Source: Polluticaenibacter yanchengensis (lineage in GTDB: Bacteria; Bacteroidota; Bacteroidia; Chitinophagales; Chitinophagaceae). Taken from it: a stretch of DNA of 64,000 nucleotides. The translations under genes were made by a program, and so were the position numbers. Where the stretch lies: the NCBI GenBank assembly GCA_027854065.1, contig JAQGEF010000016.1, positions 1 through 64,000 on the forward strand. Reading direction: 5' to 3'. The notes under the pieces were generated by a model, which was not told the origin of the DNA, searched no databases, and saw only the letters and a program-made list of their open reading frames with translations. Below are positions 16,421-25,369 of this stretch, in pieces; within the stretch, counting starts at the first letter, position 1; every line of letters starts with the position of its first letter.

Positions 16421-17599
16421 TTAATTGTAATTCAGGCTTCTTCTAATACCTAATTCCAGTCCCCGTAATTCTGCCAGCCCCCGCAGTCTTCCAATAGCAC
16501 TATAACCAGGATTTGTTACCTTTTTCAGGTCATCTAACATCTGGTGGCCATGGTCCGGGCGCATAGGAATATTCACCTTACGCCTTTGTTGCAGTTCTAC
16601 CAGTTCCTTCACCACCGCATACATGTCTGCGTCACCTTCCAGGTGGTCCGCCTCATAAAAATCACCGTCGCTATTACGTTTTGTATTTCTCAAGTGCAGG
16701 AAATGAATATGTTCACCCAGCCTTTTTACCATGCCCGCCAGGTCATTATCTGCCCTTACACCATAAGAGCCCGTGCAAAAACATAAGCCATTAGCCGGCG
16801 ATGGAGCCGCATTTATTAAGTCCAGGGCATCCTGCTCCGTACTCACAATCCTTGGCAAACCCAAAATGCCGTACGGAGGGTCATCCGGGTGTATCGCCAT
16901 TTTTAAGCCATGAATTTCCGCTACCGGCACCACCTGCTGTAAAAAATAAAACAAATGTTCCTTTAGTTTCGCTGCATCAATACCGCTATATTCATCAAGC
17001 GCAGATAATATCTGGGCTTCCGTAAAACGTTCCTCGCTGCCCGGCAGTCCCATCAGGGTATTTCTGAATAAAGCCTCACGTTCCGCCTCGTTCATATTTT
17101 CATACCTGTGTTTCGCCTTCGCCAGCTCCGCCTCAGTATAATCCGCTTCAGCATTCGGACGTTTCAGGATGTAAACGTCAAAAGCAATAAAAGCCGCTTT
17201 TTCAAAAAACAAAGCCTTACTGCCATCCGTCATGGTATAAGAAAGGTCAGTGCGCATCCAGTCCAGGATAGGCATAAAATTATAAGTCACCACTTTCAGG
17301 CCGCAGGCAGCCACATTAGCCAAACTGATTTTATAATTATCAATAAATAGCTGGTAATTACCACGTTGCTTTTTAATGTCTTCATGTACCGGTAAACTTT
17401 CAATCACCGTCCAGGTAAGCCCCGCACTCTCCACTTCCTGTTTGCGCTTCAAAATCTCATCCACCGTCCACACATCACCAACCGCCACATGATGCAGGGC
17501 TGTTACAACACCCGTACAGCCACTTTGTTTAATGTCCCACAAACTAACCGGGTCTTTAGGCCCGTACCAACGCATGGTATGCTCCATTTTAAACGCCAT
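16421..17599 (-). CDS. uxuA: Mannonate dehydratase
   Basis: This is a 392-residue enzyme (about 394 in Escherichia coli) that dehydrates D-mannonate to 2-keto-3-deoxy-D-gluconate in hexuronate breakdown. It has [20 protein letters not shown] at the start, [28 protein letters not shown] with the metal-binding Cys, IHFLHLRNT with a His, and MRPDHGHQM with the Asp/His pair. The start MAFKMEHTM is chosen; upstream in-frame codons encode an implausible hydrophobic extension of 26 residues. No uxuB, uxaC or kdgK lies in the window, so the rest of the pathway must be elsewhere. It diverges from map across R1-B. Confidence 0.93.
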   Translation of the reverse strand: MAFKMEHTMRWYGPKDPVSLWDIKQSGCTGVVTALHHVAVGDVWTVDEILKRKQEVESAGLTWTVIESLPVHEDIKKQRGNYQLFIDNYKISLANVAACGLKVVTYNFMPILDWMRTDLSYTMTDGSKALFFEKAAFIAFDVYILKRPNAEADYTEAELAKAKHRYENMNEAEREALFRNTLMGLPGSEERFTEAQILSALDEYSGIDAAKLKEHLFYFLQQVVPVAEIHGLKMAIHPDDPPYGILGLPRIVSTEQDALDLINAAPSPANGLCFCTGSYGVRADNDLAGMVKRLGEHIHFLHLRNTKRNSDGDFYEADHLEGDADMYAVVKELVELQQRRKVNIPMRPDHGHQMLDDLKKVTNPGYSAIGRLRGLAELRGLELGIRRSLNYN

Positions 17600-17700
17600 T
17601 ACTAATAATTGTATTTTAAAGCACAAATATATATACAGCAACAATCTTATAAATACATGCACCGTTAATATTTTCATCAGGTTTTATGGTCTGTATTTTA

Positions 17701-17868
17701 TTTGGGGCTGTCAGCTGCAGTCAATAAACGGGCATTTGTCCGGCGAGCTTATGGCTCCGCTGCGCTCGGTATATTTTTGCAGGAGTCTTTTATAGTTATG
17801 GGCCTGCTGCATTTTATCCTGCAAAAAATATACTGCCTCCTTCGTCGGCACCAACGCATGCCGCAGCC
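17701..17868 (+). repeat. R1 structured repeat, copy B (long type)
   Basis: It starts TTTGGGGCTGTCAGCTG and ends ACGCATGCCGCAGCC. The central arms are GTATATTTTTGCAGGA (17769-17784) and TCCTGCAAAAAATATAC (17817-17833). It lies between the divergent uxuA and map genes, so it is not simply a terminator. Confidence 0.8.
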
Positions 17869-17930
17869 ATTCAACATCAGAATAAAACCCGGCAAATCAA
17901 ATTCACAATCCAAATCCACATATTTTGGTA

Positions 17931-17938
17931 TAATTTTG
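17931..17938 (+). promoter_or_regulatory. -7 box upstream of map
   Basis: TAATTTTG matches TAnnTTTG and lies 52 bp before the map start codon, after R1-B. No good -33 TTG is seen at the usual distance. Confidence 0.4.
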
Positions 17939-17990
17939 ATAGACATTGTCAGTAACAATAGCATAATATAAACAAAACAACACCAGCAAT

Positions 17991-18755
17991 ATGTCAATAA
18001 ACAACGAAGCGGAACTAATCGGGATGAGAAAAATAAGTGAAGCGGTCGCATATACCTTAAAAGAAATGTGCCATTACGCTCAGCCCGGTATGACTACTAA
18101 GGAGCTGGATGAATATGGCGCAAAAGTACTTGCAGGTTTCGGTGCCAAATCAGCTCCATACCTCACTTACGGCTTTCCCGGCTGGACCTGTATCAGCGTC
18201 AACAATGAATTTTGTCATGGTATTCCATCAGATAAAACAGTACTAAAAGAAGGCGATTTAATAAATATAGATGTTTCCGCAGAGTTGGATGGCTATTGGT
18301 CAGACAACGGGAACTCATTTGTATTAGGAAAAGATATCAACCAGCATCAAAAACTGGTAGATGCCTCAAAACAAATATTACATAAAGCCATTCACAATAT
18401 CAAAGGAGGCGTCCGAATATCAGATATCGGGTTTTTAATAGAAACAGAAGCAAAAAAAAGAGGCTATAAAGTCATCAAAAATTTGACAGGTCACGGCGTT
18501 GGCAGGAGCCTGCATGAAGAACCAAATGAAATAGCCAACTACAAAGACCGTTTCAATATGCAACGATTCAAAAAGAATTCGGTGGTGGCTATAGAAACAT
18601 TTATTTCAACCACCTCCACTTATGCCGAAACACTCAGTGATGGCTGGACCATGGCAGGCAATAAAGGCGGCTACATGGCACAGCATGAACATACCATTGT
18701 TGTTACAGATGGCCAGCCAATCATCTTAACAGAAATGAATGAGATCTGGAATTAA
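17991..18755 (+). CDS. map: Methionine aminopeptidase, type I
   Basis: This 254-residue enzyme removes the initiator Met from nascent proteins. All five metal ligands are present with E. coli-like spacing: Asp94 and Asp105 (NIDVSAELDGYWSDNGNSF), His168 (TGHGVGRSLHEEP), Glu202 (VAIETF) and Glu233 (QHEHTI). His76 is the expected active-site His in CHGIPS. The region after Asp94 reads GYWSDNG rather than the usual GYHGD. That marks a secondary MetAP branch, and the main housekeeping copy is probably elsewhere beside ribosomal genes. It ends at a strong hairpin shared with the converging DUF5686 gene. Confidence 0.93.
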   Translation: MSINNEAELIGMRKISEAVAYTLKEMCHYAQPGMTTKELDEYGAKVLAGFGAKSAPYLTYGFPGWTCISVNNEFCHGIPSDKTVLKEGDLINIDVSAELDGYWSDNGNSFVLGKDINQHQKLVDASKQILHKAIHNIKGGVRISDIGFLIETEAKKRGYKVIKNLTGHGVGRSLHEEPNEIANYKDRFNMQRFKKNSVVAIETFISTTSTYAETLSDGWTMAGNKGGYMAQHEHTIVVTDGQPIILTEMNEIWN

Positions 18756-18767
18756 GTAAACAGAATG

Positions 18768-18816
18768 AAAATCGTGTAGTTGTATTCCTTAGCAGGGATA
18801 AACTACACGATTTTTT
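18768..18816. terminator. Bidirectional terminator after map
   Basis: AAAATCGTGTAGTT pairs with AACTACACGATTTTTT over 14 bp. It is 13 bp from the map stop and 12 bp from the stop of the converging gene. Confidence 0.85.
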
Positions 18817-18827
18817 ATTGTCGTCGT

Positions 18828-21323
18828 TTAATTGCCCATGTTCACTCTCATGGCATCACCCAGCAGGCCGCCAAAACCCAATCGCACACCAAAACTATTA
18901 CCAATGCCCGGTTGATAAGCATTGACAAAATCAACTCTTAAAACCTTGAATATATTTTCCAGTCCGGCAAAAGCTTCTATATAATAATTGTCTTTATTAA
19001 CAAAAAAAGCATTTGAACCGCCCACTAAATGCCACTTCAGTTTATTAAATAAAGGGATCTTATTGGTAAGTAAGCCATTAAAATGATGTTCTGCATGGCC
19101 CAGTAAATAAAATGGCTCAGCATTACTATAGCGGTAGTAAGGCGCTATCTGGAAACTGTTTAGATAGTTGCCGTTAAAAAATGTTTGATTACCATTAAAG
19201 TGTTGCAGGTCCGGGATCGCCACAGATTTATCATTTAAAAAACCACCTGCGGCAACTTTGTAACGGAATTCTCCCGCCAGTTTCAAATTCATTTTATCAG
19301 ATACAGAAAACTGCCATTTATCAAAATCCACATCACTGCCAAGTATATTTGCAATCCCTTTTTGGTACATCAGTGACAGTACCGGTTTATCAGAGCCGAT
19401 CGGCTGCCTCCTGTCAGGATACTCAATATAACGCTGACCCGGCTGATAAGTAAATCTTACCCCTGCTACCACTGCCTGGTGTTTGTTAAAAGACGTAGCT
19501 GCCAGTTCATAAGGATGATTTGGCAATAATGTTCTATGCTTATTGAAAAAAGAAAAGTCTTCACTGTTTTCCAGCGGCAACCTGTTTTCGTAGGTCGCAG
19601 AAAGATTAACTGCAAACCCGTTTTCAAATTTCTTATTTGCTTCTACCTGTCCAAACCAGTTTTCATAGTATTTAGCATAGTTCTCTTTTAAAAATAAGGT
19701 GTATAAAGCGTTCATTAACGGTGATATCGGGTTCTCTTTATTAAATTGCGATAACCTTTTTCCTCCCGATAGTTTTATATAACGTTGCAGGTAAGGGTAT
19801 TGTTTCGGCTCAAAAGTTAAAACCCCAAAAGAATTTAAATGAGTATTACTGGTCCCGTAACGCGTATCCCAATCTAAACTCACCCGGTTTTTGCCATTAT
19901 ATTTATTAAATGAAAAGCGCTGGCGAATACTAACAGCCAACCCCTCTACCGTGTTATATTCCAGCTGCGTCAATAATGGTTTCAGGCTCCAGGTCACATT
20001 TTGCGATTTTCCATGAAAAGTAAAACGATCACCCGACCAGAATACTTTTTTTACGCTAAACCTGTAAGGTTTACGCAGTGCGCGTAGTTGTTCCGGTGAT
20101 TTCCGGGAGGTGTCGTTCAGTAAAATACTATCTTTAAATTCAAAGTTTCTTTTTTCATCCGCCTCTAATGCCACCGGACGGGTGAGGCTCCAGTAACCCG
20201 TGTCTTTTTTGTTGAAAGCGCTATCATATTTCATCAAGGTCCTGCCAAAATGTTTTTTATCGAACCCGGGATTAATATCGTAGTCTGAATAAACATTTAC
20301 AAAATTGCCATTAATATGAAATCCGAATTGCTTAAGTACTAAGTATATAATTTGATTTTGAGTTTTCCAGATATCGCCTTCTACCAGTCCATGCTGCTGG
20401 ATCACTTTCAGCGTATCCAGCATTTCTAAACCGGACTGATTTGTAACAAGCAGGTCAGTACTATAAATACGCCAGTCATCTTCTATTATTTGTAAAATGC
20501 CGGTAAAGAGTGGTTCGTTCTTTCGTTTAGGTGTGACTTCTATATTGCTGATCAGTTTATTGCCTTCCATAAAACTGCCTTTGAACTTATAATTGTAAAA
20601 AGTAAAAGCAGCATCGGCAATGGGTGATACAAATCCCCTCGGGTTGAGGTTGTTGGTGAGCAGCACCACATTATTCTGATAAAAATTGATAAAAAAAGGA
20701 AAGCTCAGACCATAACCACCACCACTTTCCCTGGATGAAATAACATTGTATTTTATTTTATCCGGGCGTGCAAAATCGACTTTCGTAACTGATTCGGATA
20801 AGAACAGGATCCCTTTATTAGTTGAATCCAATCCTTCGGTAGAATCTATTTCAATTTTTTTGCCCAGGAATTTGGATGGCATCCCTGCAGAGCGCATTAA
20901 TCCTTTTATATACACCTGCACGGAAAAAGAATCTACCTGTTCGTTGTAATAGTTCCTTTTTTTGATGGCATTTTTGATGATCTCATTGGCAGGGTCCTTG
21001 CCTGTCACCACCACATCTTCTAATGTCAGTTCCTGGATGGTCAATACAAAATTGAGTTTTGTCTCACCTTGTTCAACCTTGATTGTTTTTTCCAATTTTT
21101 TATAACCGACAAATTGAGCGATGAGCGTATATGAGCCCGGTTGCAGAGAAATACTGTAAGCACCGGCACTATTAGCTGTCGTTCCGTTTTTAGAATTTTT
21201 TACAGAAACGGAAGCGTAAGGAAGAGGTTGGTTATCGATATCGGTAATGATGCCCGAAACGGTCCCTGCTTTTGCCTGAATAAAGAAGAGTGTAACGATT
21301 ATTGTAAATAAATATTTTCTCAT
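18828..21323 (-). CDS. DUF5686 / CarboxypepD_reg outer-membrane protein
   Basis: This 831-residue protein has a signal peptide (to about residue 19, AKAG). A carboxypeptidase-regulatory-like beta-sandwich follows (about residues 20-100, GTVSGIITDIDNQPLPYASV through FVLTIQELTLEDVVVTG), and then a long DUF5686 region predicted to form an outer-membrane barrel, ending GNSFGVRLGFGGLLGDAMRV. The N-terminal domain is shared with SusC-like receptors, but no TonB plug is present. Such proteins are common in Bacteroidota and their substrate is unknown. It stands alone and converges with map. Confidence 0.88.
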   Translation of the reverse strand: MRKYLFTIIVTLFFIQAKAGTVSGIITDIDNQPLPYASVSVKNSKNGTTANSAGAYSISLQPGSYTLIAQFVGYKKLEKTIKVEQGETKLNFVLTIQELTLEDVVVTGKDPANEIIKNAIKKRNYYNEQVDSFSVQVYIKGLMRSAGMPSKFLGKKIEIDSTEGLDSTNKGILFLSESVTKVDFARPDKIKYNVISSRESGGGYGLSFPFFINFYQNNVVLLTNNLNPRGFVSPIADAAFTFYNYKFKGSFMEGNKLISNIEVTPKRKNEPLFTGILQIIEDDWRIYSTDLLVTNQSGLEMLDTLKVIQQHGLVEGDIWKTQNQIIYLVLKQFGFHINGNFVNVYSDYDINPGFDKKHFGRTLMKYDSAFNKKDTGYWSLTRPVALEADEKRNFEFKDSILLNDTSRKSPEQLRALRKPYRFSVKKVFWSGDRFTFHGKSQNVTWSLKPLLTQLEYNTVEGLAVSIRQRFSFNKYNGKNRVSLDWDTRYGTSNTHLNSFGVLTFEPKQYPYLQRYIKLSGGKRLSQFNKENPISPLMNALYTLFLKENYAKYYENWFGQVEANKKFENGFAVNLSATYENRLPLENSEDFSFFNKHRTLLPNHPYELAATSFNKHQAVVAGVRFTYQPGQRYIEYPDRRQPIGSDKPVLSLMYQKGIANILGSDVDFDKWQFSVSDKMNLKLAGEFRYKVAAGGFLNDKSVAIPDLQHFNGNQTFFNGNYLNSFQIAPYYRYSNAEPFYLLGHAEHHFNGLLTNKIPLFNKLKWHLVGGSNAFFVNKDNYYIEAFAGLENIFKVLRVDFVNAYQPGIGNSFGVRLGFGGLLGDAMRVNMGN

Positions 21324-21581
21324 AAGTATTGTTAAAACGAATATAACAAAGCAATTGTTACAGAAACGACAAAGTAAAGTCTATACAGTTAATATTATTG
21401 ATTTTATTTGCCTGGTATCATCTACTATTATAGTATAAGATATAACCGGTTCTGCAGTATTAAGAAAAAAGTTCAGTTTTATTTCCATAGCGCATAGTAG
21501 AATTCAGGTAGTATATTGACGGAACGAAGTTGAGCATTTGAGCCACTTTTTCTTCAGGCCTCATTTCGGAACGGGTAAAAA
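21324..21581. other. Gap upstream of a possible small RNA
   Basis: The region from the DUF5686 start to the putative promoter at 21582 contains no ORF of note and no recognised repeat. Confidence 0.3.
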
Positions 21582-21777
21582 TAACTTTGTTTAAAGGGGG
21601 AAATGGTGCTAACGCCATTAAGGCACTGTATCAAAAAGTGGTTGAAATGTCATTATAGAGGCACCGATTGAAATATTTCCGGTTGCAGAACTTGTTATCA
21701 TTATCAAAGGGTTGGTGCCTGTGATGAATCATACTTGTATATTATAAATACAGCAGATGTGCTCACATCTGCTGTAT
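21582..21777 (+). ncRNA. Possible small RNA with promoter and terminator-like hairpin
   Basis: TAACTTTG at 21582-21589 is a good -7 box with no following ORF. The next 180 bases contain AGGCACC (21659-21665) complementary to GGTGCCT (21714-21720), a 7-bp stem closing a loop of about 48 bases. They end in the hairpin ATACAGCAGATGT/ACATCTGCTGTAT (21748-21777). That hairpin may equally be the terminator of ribE on the other strand, and on the plus strand it lacks a clean T-run. Treat it as a candidate only. Confidence 0.25.
21748..21777 (-). terminator. Hairpin after ribE
   Basis: A 13-bp perfect stem (ATACAGCAGATGT with ACATCTGCTGTAT) with a 4-base loop lies 33 bp past the ribE stop. On the minus strand it is followed by TTTATAATA. 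Confidence 0.65.
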
Positions 21778-21809
21778 AATTATCTTCTGCAATAAAAGCC
21801 GGGTTTCTT

Positions 21810-22403
21810 TTATTTTGATTCAAGCTCTTTCCACCTGGCGATGTATTTGCCCAGGATATCAAATTCAATGTTCACAATATCTCCTTCCTGTAAGTGGCTG
21901 ATCGAGGTATTTTCAAACGTGTACGGGATAATGGTTACAGTAAAGCTGTCTTTTGTAACATTAAAAATGGTAAGGCTGGTCCCGTTCATGCTGATGCTTC
22001 CTTTTTCAATGATCAGGTGTGCGAATGACGGGTCGATCCGGAAAGTGTAATTATAGCTTCCGGCTTCATTGGTTATTTTAGTACAAACAGCGGTACTGTC
22101 CACATGCCCTTGTACAATATGGCCATCTAACCTGCCATTCATTGGCAGGCAGCGTTCTATATTTACCGGGGTGCCTTCTTTCCAGGTATTTAGATTTGTC
22201 TTGTTTAATGTTTCTAAAACGGCAGTCACTTTATGTTTGTCTCCTTCAATGGCTTCGATGGTTAAACAAACACCATTGTGACTCACACTCTGGTCTATTT
22301 TGAATGTACCTGATAATGAAGATTGGATCCAAAAGCTTTTATTACTACCGGATTGTTTTACCAATAATACTGTCCCTACGGTTTCTACTATGCCTGTAAA
22401 CAT
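21810..22403 (-). CDS. ribE: Riboflavin synthase alpha chain
   Basis: This 197-residue enzyme converts two 6,7-dimethyl-8-ribityllumazine molecules to riboflavin. It has the two-fold lumazine-binding repeat. Repeat one begins MFTGIVETVGTV and has SVSHNGVCLTI and VNIERCLPMNGRLDGHIVQGHVD. Repeat two has GSISMNGTSLTI and VNIEFDILGKYI. MFTGI at the exact start and the length are typical. No other rib gene and no FMN riboswitch is seen in its upstream region, so it is a dispersed member of the pathway. Confidence 0.96.
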   Translation of the reverse strand: MFTGIVETVGTVLLVKQSGSNKSFWIQSSLSGTFKIDQSVSHNGVCLTIEAIEGDKHKVTAVLETLNKTNLNTWKEGTPVNIERCLPMNGRLDGHIVQGHVDSTAVCTKITNEAGSYNYTFRIDPSFAHLIIEKGSISMNGTSLTIFNVTKDSFTVTIIPYTFENTSISHLQEGDIVNIEFDILGKYIARWKELESK

Positions 22404-22506
22404 AACGGTTTATAATTTTTGTTGTTGTAAATCAATTATTTAACTTGCTTAGATGGCAAAATTATGATAAAATATATTTTTTTCTTGTTTATACAATTTT
22501 AATCAT

Positions 22507-22514
22507 TAATTTTG
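22507..22514 (+). promoter_or_regulatory. Promoter of rpsU
   Basis: TTG at 22485-22487 and TAATTTTG at 22507-22514 are 19 bases apart, a good Bacteroidota -33/-7 pair. The rpsU ATG follows 35 bases later. Confidence 0.6.
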
Positions 22515-22549
22515 CTTTCTGAAATTTCAAAAAAAAAGAGGTATTTTAA

Positions 22550-22747
22550 ATGTTAATCATCGATTCAAAAGATTGCGAAAACATCGACAAAGCGCTTAAG
22601 AAGTATAAAAAGAAGTTTGAAAAAGCAAAAATCTTAACCCAGTTAAGAGGTCGTCAAAGCTTTACAAAGCCTTCAATTGAAATTCGCGAGCAAAGATTGA
22701 AAGCAATCTACAAGCAACAGATAGCTAGCGGTAAAATAGAGCTTTAA
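22550..22747 (+). CDS. rpsU: Ribosomal protein bS21
   Basis: This 65-residue, very basic protein of the small ribosomal subunit has the typical VDSKDCENIDKALKKYKKKF-like N-terminus (here IIDSKDCENIDKALKKYK), followed by a helical Arg/Lys-rich part (LRGRQSFTKPSIEIREQR). bS21 helps mRNA recruitment at initiation. In Bacteroidota it is part of the machinery that modulates the limited use of Shine-Dalgarno pairing, as known from the group. It stands alone with its own promoter and terminator. Confidence 0.95.
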   Translation: MLIIDSKDCENIDKALKKYKKKFEKAKILTQLRGRQSFTKPSIEIREQRLKAIYKQQIASGKIEL

Positions 22748-22838
22748 TGCCTATAGGCATACAAAGGTAACTCTTGTTGCCGGTAAACTGTTGCCAATTT
22801 ACCAATGATTATCTACTACGCAAAGCGTAAAAAAATAT

Positions 22839-22873
22839 TAGCCGTTAAGAGTTTTCTTAATGGCTATTTTTTT
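22839..22873 (+). terminator. Terminator downstream of rpsU
   Basis: TAGCCGTTAAG and CTTAATGGCTA form an 11-bp stem (one G-U) followed by seven T. It lies about 90 bp past the rpsU stop. Confidence 0.75.
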
Positions 22874-23060
22874 GTCCATATTTCTGCTATACCTACCTTT
22901 TGAAAATACCGTAACCGATGAGAGTGTGTTGGTCTGGGGTCATTAATGGCTTTATTGATAAATGCAAGAAAGCTACCTGAAACTGGCATTAAATAAATGA
23001 AATACAAATTGCATTATTTTATTGCTTAATCTTCCAATTATGTTCTTACAAACCATTGAG

Positions 23061-23185
23061 GCGCACCGGGTGAGGGATAGTAGCAAAGTACCCCGTAAAG
23101 CGGCATAAAGGATCGTGAATAGCGAAGCTGCGAAAAATGAATTGCCGCTGCGGCGTACTGCGGATAGCCCGGCCCTTTTGCCTGA
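23061..23185 (-). repeat. R2 interspersed repeat, copy 1
   Basis: It shares GGGATAGTAGCAAAGTACCC (followed by CG, C/T, AAAGCGGCAT) and GCCGCTGCGGCGTACTGCGG (followed by ATAGCCCGG) with 37657-37789. Read on the minus strand it opens CCGGGCTATCCGCAGTACGC and closes ACTATCCCT. It fills most of the 581-bp gap between rpsU and coaX; the rest shows only the rpsU terminator. Confidence 0.75.
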
Positions 23186-23328
23186 ATAATTGGGTATATA
23201 TTTTTTAATAAAATGTGTGCTTTTGAAAATTCTGGCAAAAGGGACACCCCCGATAAAAAATAATAAACTTGCTAATTTCGTGAATACGCTTATTTTAGCG
23301 GCTTTAAAACACCTCTTTATACATACTT

Positions 23329-24069
23329 GTGAGTAAAAAAGTATTGTGCATAGATTTTGGTAATACGCGGCAGAAAGCGGCATTGTTTATTAACGATGTG
23401 CTGACACATACTATTTATTTTGATGAAAGGGATGTGGCCGGTTCGTTATTTGAAGCTGTAAAGTTTTATCAACCAACTCATAGCATTTTGTCATCGGTAA
23501 TAAATCATTCACCTGATGTAGAAGTACTTTTGGCTGAAATGACACGGTTTCACTTGTTGAATCCTAAAACAAGTAAGCTGCCAATAACCACGCCAGTGGG
23601 CAAACCGGAAACAATAGGAGCGGACCGCCTGGCGCTTTGTTCAGCTGCGGTAACGATGAACCCTAACCAGAATAACCTGATTATTGGTCTGGGTACAGCT
23701 ATTACCTATAATTTTACGAATGTTAAGAACGAGTTTTTGGGTGGTGGTATTAGCCCGGGGATGTACATGCGGATGCGTGCATTGAACGATTTTACCGCGA
23801 AACTGCCGATTGTACAGCCGGAATGGAATGTGCCTTTGGTGGGCTACGATACAAAAACGAATATTCAAAGTGGTGTTGTACTGGGAATAGCCCACGAAAT
23901 AGATGGTTTTGTGGAGAGATACCGGCAAAAATACAACGCTTTTAACGTGCTTTTAACCGGTGGGGATGCCGTGCATTTGGCTACTCACTTAAAATCAAAG
24001 ATATTTGCAGACACAGAACTTCTGTTTAAAGGATTATATGCAATATCCCAAATTAACTTCAATGACTAA
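23329..24069 (+). CDS. coaX: Type III pantothenate kinase
   Basis: This 246-residue enzyme carries out the first step of coenzyme A synthesis. It belongs to the ASKHA fold: DFGNTRQKAALF (phosphate-1 motif, about residues 8-19), GADRLALCSAA (about residues 96-106), and LIIGLGTAITYNF with LGGGISPGMYMRMRAL. The start is GTG at 23329, which gives MSKKVLCIDFGNT. Its stop overlaps the start of the outer-membrane barrel gene by 8 bp, so these genes are translationally coupled. This enzyme type needs a monovalent cation and is insensitive to CoA feedback. Confidence 0.95.
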   Translation: MSKKVLCIDFGNTRQKAALFINDVLTHTIYFDERDVAGSLFEAVKFYQPTHSILSSVINHSPDVEVLLAEMTRFHLLNPKTSKLPITTPVGKPETIGADRLALCSAAVTMNPNQNNLIIGLGTAITYNFTNVKNEFLGGGISPGMYMRMRALNDFTAKLPIVQPEWNVPLVGYDTKTNIQSGVVLGIAHEIDGFVERYRQKYNAFNVLLTGGDAVHLATHLKSKIFADTELLFKGLYAISQINFND

Positions 24070-25360
24070 ATTTTTAGGCGCAGGATTGTTATCATTATTG
24101 GTGTTCGGTGCTTCGGCGCAAATTAATACGCCATATTCGCGCTACGGTATGGGCGAAATTTTAAACGCCAGGAATACGGTTTCGAAAGGTATGGGTGGTA
24201 TTGCTACAACTTTTTTTGATAGCTTAACCAGGTCGGTGAATTTTATTAACCCGGCATCGTACAGTAAAACCAACCAGGTAACATTTGATGTGGGCTTTGA
24301 ATATGAATCGAGAAACCTGAAAGTTCCGGGTACTATTGATAGCTATAATTCTAATAACCTGGGGTTTAACTATCTTGCCATAGCCATGCCGCTGATGCGC
24401 ACAAAGAATACCAATAAAACTTACTGGGGTTTGACTTTCGGATTGAAGCCTTACAGTAAAATAGGGTATAAAGTGACCCAGGGGGCTAATCAACCAGGCA
24501 TAGACAGTTTAAATACGCTGTACAATGGGGATGGAGGTTTGTTCCAGGCATTTGTCGGTTCTGGTATCCGTTACAAAAACTTTGCGATAGGGGCGAATTT
24601 TGGCGCCATGTTTGGCCAGCAAAATTTTTCTACTATTCGTAGTGTGGTGAGCGTTACAGACTATTATATCAATTCCGAACATAGAGTGAATACCGGTTTG
24701 AGTGGTATATTTACTGATATCGGTGCTCAATATGATTTGAAAGTGGGTAAAAAAAGTACTTTGCACCTGGCAGGTAATGTAAAACTGGCCAATACACTGA
24801 ATGGCAGCAGGGATTCCAGGAAAGGAACCATTCTTTATAATACGCTTGGCGACCACGATACATTGGATGTTGCTGAAAATATAACAGGTGTAAAAGGTAA
24901 AGTGGAACTACCTGTTTCGTATTCTATAGGCGCAATGTATGAAATGTCGTATAAATTTTTGATAGGGGTGGAGTATGAAAGAACAGAATGGGCTAAATAC
25001 TCTAATTATGGCCTTAAAGATAATGTTGCCAATAGCCAGTATTTCCGTTTCGGAGGCCAGGTATTGCCGATGGGTGGTAAATCATTTTTTAATAACATGG
25101 TGTATCGTTTAGGTTTTTATACCGGTAAAGATTATTATGTTACAACACAGGGACAGGTGCCTGTATGGGCGGTTAGTGTCGGTTTCGGTATTCCTATCAG
25201 GAAATATGTTCAGTACTTAGAGCAAAATTCTTTTATCAATACATCATTTGAATTTGGTACAAGGGGGAACAATACTTTCCCGGCTTCGGAAAACTTCTTT
25301 AAAATCAACCTGGGATTAACCTTAACAGATAATTGGTTTAAGAAACGCAAATTCTATTAA
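24062..25360 (+). CDS. Outer-membrane beta-barrel protein (paralogue of 1344-2597)
   Basis: This 432-residue protein starts at the ATG that overlaps the coaX stop (ATGACTAA). It has the signal peptide MTKFLGAGLLSLLVFGASAQ. The mature start INTPYSRYGMGEI, the INPASYS motif, and the C-terminus INLGLTLTDNWFKKRKFY parallel the protein at 1344-2597. The longer ORF from 24005 has no leader-like sequence ahead of this signal. It precedes lptC and an M1 peptidase, so the operon has an envelope theme. The transported substrate is unknown. Confidence 0.78.
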   Translation: MTKFLGAGLLSLLVFGASAQINTPYSRYGMGEILNARNTVSKGMGGIATTFFDSLTRSVNFINPASYSKTNQVTFDVGFEYESRNLKVPGTIDSYNSNNLGFNYLAIAMPLMRTKNTNKTYWGLTFGLKPYSKIGYKVTQGANQPGIDSLNTLYNGDGGLFQAFVGSGIRYKNFAIGANFGAMFGQQNFSTIRSVVSVTDYYINSEHRVNTGLSGIFTDIGAQYDLKVGKKSTLHLAGNVKLANTLNGSRDSRKGTILYNTLGDHDTLDVAENITGVKGKVELPVSYSIGAMYEMSYKFLIGVEYERTEWAKYSNYGLKDNVANSQYFRFGGQVLPMGGKSFFNNMVYRLGFYTGKDYYVTTQGQVPVWAVSVGFGIPIRKYVQYLEQNSFINTSFEFGTRGNNTFPASENFFKINLGLTLTDNWFKKRKFY

Positions 25361-25369
25361 CAGATTAAT

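Noticed and set aside
17702..17971. ORFs of 60-100 codons over R1 copies, several starting MGLSA (17702, 29249, 37414) and others over 55175 and 59851
   Set aside because: The reading frames follow the repeat, not a gene; they share peptide fragments only because the DNA repeats, and copies on other strands or with indels destroy the frame.
23038..23383. Minus-strand ORFs over R2 copy 1, and similar ones at 37580-37979
   Set aside because: They arise from the repeat sequence, overlap in two frames, and overlap the start of real genes (coaX, nadE).
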